Assembly: GCA_002480525.1 (NCBI GenBank)
Contig: DLCH01000062.1
Span: 13,434-48,774 of the forward strand
Source of the DNA: Gammaproteobacteria bacterium UBA7803
GTDB lineage: Bacteria > Pseudomonadota > Gammaproteobacteria > Pseudomonadales > Azotimanducaceae
Direction: 5' to 3'
Length of the DNA: 35,341 nt
In this document: piece by piece, positions 23,214-30,818 of the stretch
Numbering within the stretch: the first letter of the stretch is position 1
Layout of the letters: each line of letters opens with the position of its first letter
The notes under the pieces: generated by a model
The model's input: only the letters and a program-made list of their open reading frames with translations
What the model was told of the DNA's origin: nothing
Database searches by the model: none
Program-made: the position numbers and the translations under genes

Positions 23214-26075
23214 ATGCAACATGCCGCCAGGCCTGCGCTTCGGCGCTGTCTATTGTCACTGGCGTTGTCCGGACTGACCGTTGCCAGCCATGCCGCCGAG
23301 CCCGTGATCGAAGAGATCGTGGTGCTCGGCTCGCACGTGGCCGGCACGCCGGAAGATGCGGCCGTACCCGTCGACGTCTACGCCCGGCAGGAGTTCGAGC
23401 TGACCGGCAACCCGTCGATCAAGGACTTCGTGAAGAACCTCGGCGTGTCCAGCGGCGTCGACGGCGAAACCAACCAGTTCACCGCCGGCACCCAGGGCGT
23501 GGGCCGGTCCACCATCAATCTGCGGGGGCTCGGCGCCGAGCGCACGCTGGTGCTGTTCAACGGCCGCCGCCAGGTCACGCCGACCCCCATCGCGGTGGCC
23601 GGGCCGGACCTCAACTCGCTGCCGTCCATCGCCATCGAGCGGGTGGAGATCCTCAAGGACGGTGCCGCTGCCCTGTACGGCTCGGACGCCATCGGCGGCG
23701 TGGTGAACCTGATCACCCGCAACCGCTTCGAGGGCTTCGAGATCGGCGGTTCCTTCGCCGACTTCGCCGACAGCGACGGCGACTTCGAGATCGGCGCGAT
23801 CTTCGGCACCAGCAACGACCGGATGCAGTTCATGGTCGCGACCGAGTACGTCGAGCGGTCCGAGGTCCAGTGGCGCGACAAGAGCTGGGCCGACGTGCCG
23901 TTCTCGGTGAGCTCGCGGCCATTCTCGTCCATCGGCGTCAACTCGGTGATCCCGGGCGTGTTCGTGCCGGGCGGCGGCCGCCAGAACTACACCCCGGTTG
24001 CCGGCACCTACTACAACGACCCGCAATGCGAGCCGCTCGGCGGCGTCGAAGCGGGCAACTGCTTCTTCAGCTTCGCCGAGTTCGACAACCTGGCCGAGAA
24101 CCACGACCTGTGGCGCAGCGTCGCCAACCTGGCGGTCAACTTCGGCGAGCACGTCTTCAACCTGGAGCTGATGTACTCCGAGATGGAGTCGCGCACCGGC
24201 ACCTCGCCGTCGTTCCCGCCGACCAATCTGTTCGGCAACGCGGTGCCCGAGGATTCGCCGGCCTGGCTGGACTTCCGCGACCGGGTGATCGCCGCGGGCG
24301 GCCCCGACACGGCGATCTTCGACGGCACCATTTCCTCGGGCCTGCCGATCATTCCGGTGATCCGGGGCCGTCCGATCAACCTCGGCGAGGACAACGGCCG
24401 CCAGTTCTACCGGGACGACGCCGAAACCTACCGGCTGTCCGCTTCGCTGGAAGGGGCGCTGTTCGAGGGCCGCGTCGGCTACGACGCCGCCATCACCTAC
24501 TCGGTGAACGAGGGTTACAACACCTACCCCGACATCTACGTGGAGCGGCTCTACAACGCCTTCCAGGGGCTCGGCGGCCCGGGCTGCGACCCGGCCACGG
24601 GGACTCCCGGCGTCGGCGCCTGCGAGTACTTCAACCCGTTCCTCAGCGCGATCCCGGTGTCGGCCGCCAACGGCGTGCAGAACCCGGACTACGATCCGGC
24701 CCTGGCCAACTCCCCGGAGCTCATCAGCTGGCTGTACGGCGAGCTGGGCGTCAACGCCAAGAACGAGCTGCTGGTCATCGACCTCGTGCTCGACGGCGAT
24801 CTGCCCTGGTCGCTGGACGGCGGGCAGATGCAGTGGGCCGGCGGCCTGCAGTACCGCCGGGACGACAGCGACTTCAATCCGGACGACCAGAACGATCCGG
24901 CCATCAATCCCTGTCCGTTCGCCGGTGACCAGGTCGGCGATCCGGACTGCGCCACGCCCACGGGGCTGTTCGGGTTCTTCCCGGCCAATGAGGCCTACGA
25001 CGTCAACCGCGACATCTTCGCGGTGTTCGGCGAGGTGGTGATGCCGGTGACGGACCGGTTCGAGGTACAGGCCGCCGCCCGCTACGAGGACTACGGCGGC
25101 AGCACGGGATCGACGTTCACCCCGAAGATCGCCGCCCGGTTCGACGCCACCGACTGGCTGACCCTGCGGGGCTCCGTCGGCACCACCTTCCGCGGCCCCA
25201 CCAACCGGGACCTCAACACCGATTCACGGGCGCTGGTGTTCCTGCTCGCGCCGCTGGCGTTCAAGGCCGTGGACACCCTCGGCAACCCCGATCTCGACCC
25301 CGAGGAGGCGCTGGCCTACAACCTGGGCGCGGTGATCGACACCGGCAACTTCCGGGCGAGCCTCGACTACTGGCGCTTCGACTTCGAGGACCTGATCGAG
25401 ACCGAGTCGTCCAGTGCCCTGGTCAACGCCTACGTGGCCAACGGCTGCGCCGACGGCGGCGCCGGCGTCGGCACCTCGGCGTGCGATCTGCTGCGGGCGC
25501 GGATCTTTCCGACCGGGGTCTCCGCCTCCAGCCTCGAGCGCGTGGAGGTGAACCGCTACAACGGCCCGGACGTGGACACCTCGGGCATCGACTTCGACCT
25601 GAGCTACACCTTCGACGACGTCGGCGGCGGGCTGCTGACCTTCGGCATCGAGGGCACCTACACCATCGAGTACGACGTCAGCGAATCGTTCTTCGAGGGC
25701 ACCGACCTGCTGCTGCAGGACGCCTACGACGCCGTCGGCTCCAACAACCGGTCACGGATTCCGTTCCGCTCGCTTCAGGACCTGAAGGGCAACGCCAGCG
25801 TCAACTACCTGCGCGGCAACCACAACCTGCGGTTCGTGACCCGCTACGTGTCCGACTTCGACGCCACCGCTTCGGCAGAGATCGACAGCTGGACCACCTA
25901 CGATCTGCACTACGTGCTGACTCTGCTGGAGGACCGCGCCACGGTGTCGCTGTCCGCGGTGAACCTCACCGACGAGGACCCGCCGCTGAACGTGGACCAC
26001 GAGCTGCTCTACGACCCGTTCACCCACAATCCGCTGGGCCGCATGCTGAAGCTGGGGGTCAGCTACCGGTTCTGA
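23214..26075 (+). CDS. TonB-dependent outer-membrane receptor
   Basis: A 953-residue receptor. A signal peptide (cleavage near SHA-AEP, residue 27) is followed by EEIVVLGS, a TonB-box-like segment. The plug domain includes IKDFVKNLGVSSGVDG, STINLRGLGAERTLVLFNGRR and VEILKDGAAALYGSDAIGGVVNLITR. A long beta-barrel ends in GRMLKLGVSYRF with the terminal aromatic residue needed for outer-membrane assembly. The size and the form of the N-terminus resemble the abundant receptors of carbohydrate- or lipid-degrading gammaproteobacteria rather than classic siderophore receptors, so an organic ligand is as likely as iron. GGGGAGAG precedes the ATG. It is a single-gene unit, convergent to the AhpD-like gene. 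Confidence 0.95.
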   Translation: MQHAARPALRRCLLSLALSGLTVASHAAEPVIEEIVVLGSHVAGTPEDAAVPVDVYARQEFELTGNPSIKDFVKNLGVSSGVDGETNQFTAGTQGVGRSTINLRGLGAERTLVLFNGRRQVTPTPIAVAGPDLNSLPSIAIERVEILKDGAAALYGSDAIGGVVNLITRNRFEGFEIGGSFADFADSDGDFEIGAIFGTSNDRMQFMVATEYVERSEVQWRDKSWADVPFSVSSRPFSSIGVNSVIPGVFVPGGGRQNYTPVAGTYYNDPQCEPLGGVEAGNCFFSFAEFDNLAENHDLWRSVANLAVNFGEHVFNLELMYSEMESRTGTSPSFPPTNLFGNAVPEDSPAWLDFRDRVIAAGGPDTAIFDGTISSGLPIIPVIRGRPINLGEDNGRQFYRDDAETYRLSASLEGALFEGRVGYDAAITYSVNEGYNTYPDIYVERLYNAFQGLGGPGCDPATGTPGVGACEYFNPFLSAIPVSAANGVQNPDYDPALANSPELISWLYGELGVNAKNELLVIDLVLDGDLPWSLDGGQMQWAGGLQYRRDDSDFNPDDQNDPAINPCPFAGDQVGDPDCATPTGLFGFFPANEAYDVNRDIFAVFGEVVMPVTDRFEVQAAARYEDYGGSTGSTFTPKIAARFDATDWLTLRGSVGTTFRGPTNRDLNTDSRALVFLLAPLAFKAVDTLGNPDLDPEEALAYNLGAVIDTGNFRASLDYWRFDFEDLIETESSSALVNAYVANGCADGGAGVGTSACDLLRARIFPTGVSASSLERVEVNRYNGPDVDTSGIDFDLSYTFDDVGGGLLTFGIEGTYTIEYDVSESFFEGTDLLLQDAYDAVGSNNRSRIPFRSLQDLKGNASVNYLRGNHNLRFVTRYVSDFDATASAEIDSWTTYDLHYVLTLLEDRATVSLSAVNLTDEDPPLNVDHELLYDPFTHNPLGRMLKLGVSYRF

Positions 26076-26081
26076 TACCGG

Positions 26082-26114
26082 CCGTCCGCCGCGCAGCCCG
26101 CGCGGCGGACGGCA
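26082..26114. terminator. Strong hairpin between convergent receptor and AhpD-like genes
   Basis: A perfect 14-bp stem, GCCGTCCGCCGCGC (26082-26095) with GCGCGGCGGACGGC (26101-26114) and an AGCCC loop, starting 6 bases after the receptor stop codon and ending 15 bases before the convergent stop. No U-tract, but the stem is very stable; probably a bidirectional terminator. Confidence 0.7.
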
Positions 26115-26129
26115 CTTCCCGGAGCATGC

Positions 26130-26678
26130 CTAGACCACGTCGCCCTCACCGTCGACGGGACAGAACTTCGGAGTCAGGTCGAGCACCATCAGCAGGCGCC
26201 CGAAACCGATGTACTGACCGGCCATCATGCCGAGCTCGAGGATCTCCGCCTCGTCGAAGTGCTCGCCGAGCTGCTCGAAGAAGTCGTCGTCGATGCTCTG
26301 GTGATCCGTCGCCAGACGTTCCGCGAATGCCACCGCCATCGCCTCCCGGGGGGTGAAGGACTCGCCCGCCGCGTCCAGGTCCGAGATCTTGTCTTCCGTC
26401 AGGCCGTTTTCCATCGCCGATGGAAATCGCGCGCCCAGTCACGTGAAGCAGTCGTTGAGCCTGGCGATCTTCAGCCGCACCAGTTCCTTGAGCGCCGGCT
26501 CGATCAGCCCGCCGTTGTGGGCCGGATAGTAGAACTTGAAGAAGCTGTCGAAGAACGACTGATGGTGCGCCAGCCCCCGCAGCACCGAGGCATCCGCCCC
26601 CGCCGCCTCCACCGCGGCCACCTGCTCGCGTACCGGCTCGGGCAGTTCCCCGTCCGGCAGCAGCCTGATCCTGGCCAT
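26130..26678 (-). CDS. AhpD-like/carboxymuconolactone decarboxylase family protein with in-frame UGA (candidate selenoprotein)
   Basis: One continuous reading frame of 182 residues if the UGA at 26441-26439 is decoded. Before it the protein reads ELVRLKIARLNDCFT, the family's active-site approach; after it LGARFPSAMENGLTEDKIS, then FTPREAMAVAFAERLATDH and GMMAGQYIGFGRLLMVLDL, all in the same frame. The UGA is residue 80 and gives C77-F-T-U80, exactly the second cysteine of the CxxC redox centre used by AhpD-type peroxidases. A hairpin follows the UGA at a distance suited to bacterial SECIS elements. The ATG at 26678 is chosen for its GGGAGG site six bases upstream. AhpD-like selenoproteins with CxxU are known. 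The alternative is a nonsense mutation in a pseudogene or a sequencing error. It will be split into two genes by ordinary gene callers. Confidence 0.75.
26408..26426 (-). promoter_or_regulatory. SECIS-like hairpin downstream of the in-frame UGA
   Basis: On the coding (minus) strand, TTTCCATC and GATGGAAA form a perfect 8-bp stem with loop GGC. The loop begins 20 bases after the UGA. Its first base is G. Both features fit the general model of bacterial selenocysteine insertion elements (an apical loop roughly 16-37 bases after the UGA with a G among its first two bases). Two further pairs are possible below an A-A mismatch. It lies within the coding sequence, as expected in bacteria. Confidence 0.55.
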
Positions 26679-26788
26679 CTGCAACCTCCCTGGTTCGACG
26701 TTTCCAGCCTCAAACTTCGCCGGGACGGCACCGCCTTGTCAAACCCCGGGACGCGGCGCCCGGGCGCCGGTCCTGGCCCGACATGCAG

Positions 26789-26817
26789 TTGTCCCGCCCG
26801 TCGCCGCGATTTAGGCT
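26789..26817 (+). promoter_or_regulatory. Possible promoter for the first amidohydrolase
   Basis: TTGTCC (26789-26794), 17 bases, then TAGGCT (26812-26817), about 30 bases upstream of the ATG at 26848. A TAGGAT -10-like element also precedes the CYP153 gene (2792-2797) and the second amidohydrolase (34814-34819), though their -35 regions are weak. Confidence 0.4.
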
Positions 26818-26847
26818 TGAATCTGAAACGCATTATGGGGAGACACC

Positions 26848-28560
26848 ATGGCCGACTACGACCTGATCATCCGCAACGGCCTCGTCTACGACGGCTCGGG
26901 CGGCACGCCCTTCACCGCCGACGTCGCTGTCCGCGACGGCCTGATCGCCGCCGTCGCCGAGAAGCTGACCGGCACCGCGGCGCAGGAGATCGACGCCGCG
27001 GGCAGGGCCGTGACGCCGGGCTTCGTCGACGTCCACACCCACTACGACGGCCAGGCCACCTGGGACACCCACCTGCGTCCGTCCTCCAGCCTCGGCACCA
27101 CCACCGTGGTGATGGGCAACTGCGGGGTCGGCTTCGCCCCGTGCCGGACCGAGGATCACGACGTGCTGATCCAGCTCATGGAGGGCGTGGAGGAGATTCC
27201 GGGCACGGCCATGAACGAGGGCCTGCCGTGGAACTGGCAGTCGTTCCCGGAGTTTCTCGACGCCATCGCCGCCCGGCCCCACGACATCGACGTGGCCGCC
27301 CTGTTCCCCCACGGCCCCCTGCGGGTGTTCGTGATGGGCGAACGGGCCGTCAACCGCGAACCGGCGACCGAGCAGGACATCGAGCAGATGAAGGGGCTGC
27401 TCGCCGAGGGCATGGCGGCGGGCGCCGTGGGTTTCTCCACCAGCCGCACGCTGGTGCACCGCAGCAGCACCGGTGACCTGGTGCCGACCTACAAGGCCGC
27501 CACGTCCGAGCTGAAGGCCCTGGGCGAGGTGCTGTCCGGCGACTCCGGCCACGTGATGCAGTTCATCTCCGACTGGGAGGACGTGGAGGACGAGTTCAGC
27601 ATCCTGCGCGAAACCAGCGAGCGGACCGGCGCCAAGGGCACCTTCACCCTGCTCTATCTGGACAATCAGCCGGAGCTGTGGCGCCAGCAGCTCGACCTCG
27701 TGGAACAGGCCCAGCGGCGCGGCCTCGACATCCGCGGACAGGTACTGTCCCGGCCGGTGGGCATGATGATGGGCTACCGGGCCTCCATGCATCCGTTCTA
27801 CCGCCGGCCCACCTTCCTCGGCCTGGCGGATCTGCCCGAAGCCGAGCAGCGCCGGCGCCTGGCGGACCCGGCGGTGAAGGAGAAGATCCTCGGGGAGCAG
27901 AACCTCGACCCGCACATCTTCGTGCGCATCTTCAACGACCGCTTCGACAAGATGTACGTGCTCGAGGACCCCATCGACTACCTGCCCCGGCCGGAGAACT
28001 CGGTGGCGGCCCGGGCGGCGGCCGCCGGTCAGGACCCGGCGGCGTGGCTGTACGACTACCTGCTCGACAACGACGGCAACAACCTGATCTACATTGCCGC
28101 GGCCAACCTATCCGAGCACATTCCCGAGCTGCTCGGCCACCCGAACACGGTGGTTGCCCTGGGCGACGGCGGCGCCCACGTCGGCTCCATCTGCGACTCC
28201 AGCGCCAACATCTACGTGCTGACGAAATGGGTGAAGGAACGCGGCGCCTTCGATCTGGCCAAGGGCATCCACCTGCTCACCCGGCAGCCCGCGGAGCTCT
28301 ACTCGATGTACGACCGCGGGCTGATCGCCCCCGGGCTGAAGGCGGATCTCAACGTCATCGATTTCGACGCGCTGAAGCTCAAGACGCCGCACATCGTCCA
28401 CGATCTGCCCGCCGGAGGTAAGCGCTTCCTGCAGGACGCCGAGGGCATTCTCGCCACCATCGTCAGCGGCGAGGTCATCTTCGAGAACGGCGAGGCCACC
28501 GGCCGCCTGCCCGGCCGGCTGATCCGGGGCCGCCAGGCGGACCCGCGGGCCGTGGCCTGA
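26848..28560 (+). CDS. Amidohydrolase, N-acyl-D-amino-acid deacylase (D-aminoacylase) family
   Basis: A 570-residue metal-dependent amidohydrolase. The N-terminal beta-sandwich strand MADYDLIIRNGLVYDGSG, the metal site VDVHTHYDGQ with the paired histidines, VVMGNCGVGFAP and the late VVALGDGGAHVGSICDSS and GLKADLNVIDFD segments are characteristic of the D-aminoacylase/dihydroorotase-like group. Members cleave N-acyl-D-amino acids or related cyclic amides; many are annotated only by similarity, so the substrate is open. There is no signal peptide, so it acts in the cytoplasm. GGGGAG precedes the ATG. A related gene begins at 34866, about 6.3 kb downstream in the same direction. Confidence 0.9.
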   Translation: MADYDLIIRNGLVYDGSGGTPFTADVAVRDGLIAAVAEKLTGTAAQEIDAAGRAVTPGFVDVHTHYDGQATWDTHLRPSSSLGTTTVVMGNCGVGFAPCRTEDHDVLIQLMEGVEEIPGTAMNEGLPWNWQSFPEFLDAIAARPHDIDVAALFPHGPLRVFVMGERAVNREPATEQDIEQMKGLLAEGMAAGAVGFSTSRTLVHRSSTGDLVPTYKAATSELKALGEVLSGDSGHVMQFISDWEDVEDEFSILRETSERTGAKGTFTLLYLDNQPELWRQQLDLVEQAQRRGLDIRGQVLSRPVGMMMGYRASMHPFYRRPTFLGLADLPEAEQRRRLADPAVKEKILGEQNLDPHIFVRIFNDRFDKMYVLEDPIDYLPRPENSVAARAAAAGQDPAAWLYDYLLDNDGNNLIYIAAANLSEHIPELLGHPNTVVALGDGGAHVGSICDSSANIYVLTKWVKERGAFDLAKGIHLLTRQPAELYSMYDRGLIAPGLKADLNVIDFDALKLKTPHIVHDLPAGGKRFLQDAEGILATIVSGEVIFENGEATGRLPGRLIRGRQADPRAVA

Positions 28561-28597
28561 CGGCATCGCCGACCGGCATCGAGGGAGGGGAACGGAC

Positions 28598-28972
28598 ATG
28601 ACGACGAGGCATCGGCGGCGCGCGGCCGTCCTGGCCACCCTGGTCTGCCTGGCGGCCGCGCCCGCATCGGCGGACTTTCCCCAGGGGGTCTGGCGGGGCG
28701 TGCTGACGTCCGCGACCGGCGAATCCACCCCGGTCCAGCTCGAGTTCTCGGACATGGCCGGCCGGCCGCTGGCCATGATGGCCATGCCCGGGGCGGGCGA
28801 CGTCGGACTGTCGAGCATCGCCTTCGACGGCAGGGCCCTCAGCTTCAGCTACCGGGACGGCGCAACGTGGCTGCGCTGCGCCCTCGCCCGCCAGACCGAC
28901 GGCGCCTACGCGGGCCCCTGCCTCGCCGGCGGCGACACGGTCAGCTCGATTCGAGTCGAGCCGGCCGAATAA
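28598..28972 (+). CDS. Small secreted protein of unknown function (124 aa)
   Basis: Not recognised. The N-terminus has a clear Sec signal peptide (RHRRR followed by a hydrophobic stretch, cleavage near ASA-DF at residue 24), leaving a mature periplasmic protein of about 100 residues. The mature part begins FPQGVWRGVLTSATGESTPVQLEFSD and looks like a small beta-rich fold; two cysteines (in LRCALAR and GPCLAG) could form a disulfide. A good GAGGGAGGGGAA ribosome-binding site precedes the ATG. It lies 37 bases after the amidohydrolase, so it may be cotranscribed. The gene is followed by a REP-like repeat. Confidence 0.75.
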   Translation: MTTRHRRRAAVLATLVCLAAAPASADFPQGVWRGVLTSATGESTPVQLEFSDMAGRPLAMMAMPGAGDVGLSSIAFDGRALSFSYRDGATWLRCALARQTDGAYAGPCLAGGDTVSSIRVEPAE

Positions 28973-28996
28973 CCCACCGCCCCTTCCCAAGACACA

Positions 28997-29022
28997 CCGC
29001 AGGAGCGGCCTCCCGGCCGCGA
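28997..29022 (+). repeat. Third copy of the REP-like repeat
   Basis: Matches the unit at 21067-21092 over 26 bases with one change (T to C at its fourth base). It sits 24 bases after the small secreted protein's stop codon and keeps the internal GCGGCC-tccc-GGCCGC stem. It stands alone here, unlike the inverted pair near 21100. Confidence 0.85.
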
Positions 29023-29048
29023 TCCCTTCCCCCAACCACCCCAACCGA

Positions 29049-29078
29049 TTGCCCATCCCCCACCCCTCTTTGTACTAT
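29049..29078 (+). promoter_or_regulatory. Promoter-like sequence for the TetR-RND operon
   Basis: TTGCCC (29049-29054), an 18-base spacer and TACTAT (29073-29078), about 38 bases upstream of the regulator's GTG. The overlapping TATG-acgac-CATA symmetry (29077-29089 region) might be part of an autoregulatory operator but is short. Confidence 0.4.
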
Positions 29079-29115
29079 GACGACCATATGAAAAAAGCCT
29101 CCCGCCACCACCGCC

Positions 29116-29706
29116 GTGCCTAAGCAGGTAGACGCCGACGAGCGGCGCGGCGAGCTCGCCGCCGCCACCCGCCGCGTCATCCTGCGCCGCGGGCTGGAGG
29201 GCACGACGCTGCGGGAGGTCGCCCGGGAGGCCGGCTGGAGCATCGGCGTGCTGGCCCACTATTTCGAGACCAAGGACGAGCTGCTGCGGTACTCGCTCGC
29301 CGACCCGGCCTGGGTGATGAACCGCTTCGACACCACCGAGCCGGACGGCCTGGCGTCGGTGCGGCGGATTCTCGAGCGCCTGCTGCCCATGAACACCGAG
29401 ATGCGCGACATGTGGCAGGTGTGGATGACGTTCTGGGCCTCCTGGCCCGGCGACGCCATGTGGGACCAGGAGCGCCGGCGGCGCCAGCGGCGGTTCCGGC
29501 GCTACTGCCGAAGCCTGGTGCGCCACGTGGTCGAGCGGGGCGAGACCGGCGCCGGCATCGACCCGGACGGCGCCGGCGACGCGCTGGCCATTCTGCTGCA
29601 CGGGATCGGCGTGCAGGCGGTCATGGACCAGCGGGCCTGGCCCCAGCGGCGCCAGCTCGAGGAACTGGATGAATTTTTCGTCACGCGCCTGGGCGTGAGG
29701 CAGTAG
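29116..29706 (+). CDS. TetR/BetI-like transcriptional regulator
   Basis: A 196-residue regulator. The N-terminal helix-turn-helix reads GLEGTTLREVAREAGWSIGVLAHYFETKDELL, close to BetI/TetR regulators. The remainder is a helical ligand-binding and dimerisation domain. The start is the GTG at 29116: an in-frame stop lies at 29089 and no other usual start codon intervenes. No strong ribosome-binding site precedes it. The next gene begins 11 bases after its stop codon, so it almost certainly controls its own operon, which encodes an RND efflux adaptor and pump. The inducer is unknown. Confidence 0.9.
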   Translation: MPKQVDADERRGELAAATRRVILRRGLEGTTLREVAREAGWSIGVLAHYFETKDELLRYSLADPAWVMNRFDTTEPDGLASVRRILERLLPMNTEMRDMWQVWMTFWASWPGDAMWDQERRRRQRRFRRYCRSLVRHVVERGETGAGIDPDGAGDALAILLHGIGVQAVMDQRAWPQRRQLEELDEFFVTRLGVRQ

Positions 29707-29717
29707 GAGACGACGAC

Positions 29718-30818
29718 GTGTGGCTGCGGCTGGGAATCGTGACGGTGTTGCTGGTGGCCGTGTTCGGCGGCATCGGCTGGTACAAGTACGCTCAATATCA
29801 GCGTTTTCAGGACATGATGGCGGCGCCGCGGCCCGCTGTCGTGGTCTCGTCCGCCCCGGTCACCCTCGAGCGGTGGCCGGAGGAGATCGAGGCGCTCGGC
29901 ACGTTCACCGCCGACCAGGGCGTGCACGTCGCAACCGAGGTGCCCGGCCGGGTACAGGCCATCCGCTTCGAGTCCGGGCAGCGCACCGATGCCGGCGCGG
30001 TGCTGGTCGAGCTCGACGCCTCCGCCGAGCGTGCCGAGCTGCGCGCCATCCAGGCCGACCTGGAACTGGCCCGGCTCGACTACGAGCGGGCCCAGGATCT
30101 GCGCCGCACCCAGGCGGTCTCCCAGTCCCAGCTCGACCGCGCCGCTGCGCTGGTGCGGGGCCTCGAGGCCCGGGCCGAGCAGCATCGCGTGCTGATCGAA
30201 CGCAAGACCATCCGCGCGCCCTTCCGGGGCGAGCTCGGCATCCGTGAGATCCACCTCGGCCAGTATCTCTCCCCAGGGGACACGGTGGTCAGCCTGCAGG
30301 CCCTCGACCCCATACACCTCGACTTCACCCTGCCCGAGCGCTACCTGGGCGCGGTGGCGGTGGGCCAGACGGTGCGGGCCCCGGTCGCGGCCTGGCCGGA
30401 CCACGCGTTCACCGGCGCCATCAACGCCATCAGCCCGGAGCTCGAGCGGGCCAACCGCACCCTCCACCTGCAGGCCACCCTCGACAATCCGGACGGACGC
30501 CTGCGCCCGGGCATGTTCTCGCTGCTGACCGTGGTGGTGAGCGAGCCCAGACCGGTATCGACCGTGCCCCGCACGGCCATCGCCTACCAGGCGTTCGGCG
30601 AGACCGTGTTCGTCCTCGAAGAGGACGCGGACGGCAACCTCACCGCGGAGCGCCGGCCGGTACGCGCCGGCCGCGTGCGCGACGGCAGGGTGGAGATCCT
30701 GGCCGGCGTGGCGGCCGGCGACGAGGTGGTCGCCACCGGTCAGATGAAGCTTCGCTCGGGACAGCGCGTGCGCATCGACAACAGCCTCGAGCTGCCGAAC
30801 GGCGTCGCCCGGAGGTGA
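29718..30818 (+). CDS. RND efflux periplasmic adaptor subunit (membrane fusion protein)
   Basis: A 366-residue adaptor of the HlyD/AcrA type. An N-terminal membrane helix (about 4-22) anchors it; there is no lipobox. The lipoyl half-motifs lie around GTFTADQGVHVATEVPGRVQAI and TIRAPFRGELGIREIHLGQYLSPG, flanking a coiled-coil hairpin (about 105-155). Beta-barrel and membrane-proximal domains follow (LRPGMFSLLTVVV, IAYQAFGETVFVLEE). It bridges the inner-membrane pump to an outer-membrane channel, which is not encoded here. The GTG at 29718 follows AGGAGA. It overlaps the pump gene by GTGA. Confidence 0.93.
   Translation: MWLRLGIVTVLLVAVFGGIGWYKYAQYQRFQDMMAAPRPAVVVSSAPVTLERWPEEIEALGTFTADQGVHVATEVPGRVQAIRFESGQRTDAGAVLVELDASAERAELRAIQADLELARLDYERAQDLRRTQAVSQSQLDRAAALVRGLEARAEQHRVLIERKTIRAPFRGELGIREIHLGQYLSPGDTVVSLQALDPIHLDFTLPERYLGAVAVGQTVRAPVAAWPDHAFTGAINAISPELERANRTLHLQATLDNPDGRLRPGMFSLLTVVVSEPRPVSTVPRTAIAYQAFGETVFVLEEDADGNLTAERRPVRAGRVRDGRVEILAGVAAGDEVVATGQMKLRSGQRVRIDNSLELPNGVARR

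Noticed and set aside
26130..26684. Two separate small genes, 26439-26684 and 26130-26414
   Set aside because: They are in the same frame, encode the two halves of one AhpD-like protein, and the second half has no ribosome-binding site; the eight codons between them also read as protein. A UGA recoding or a nonsense mutation explains the break better than two genes.
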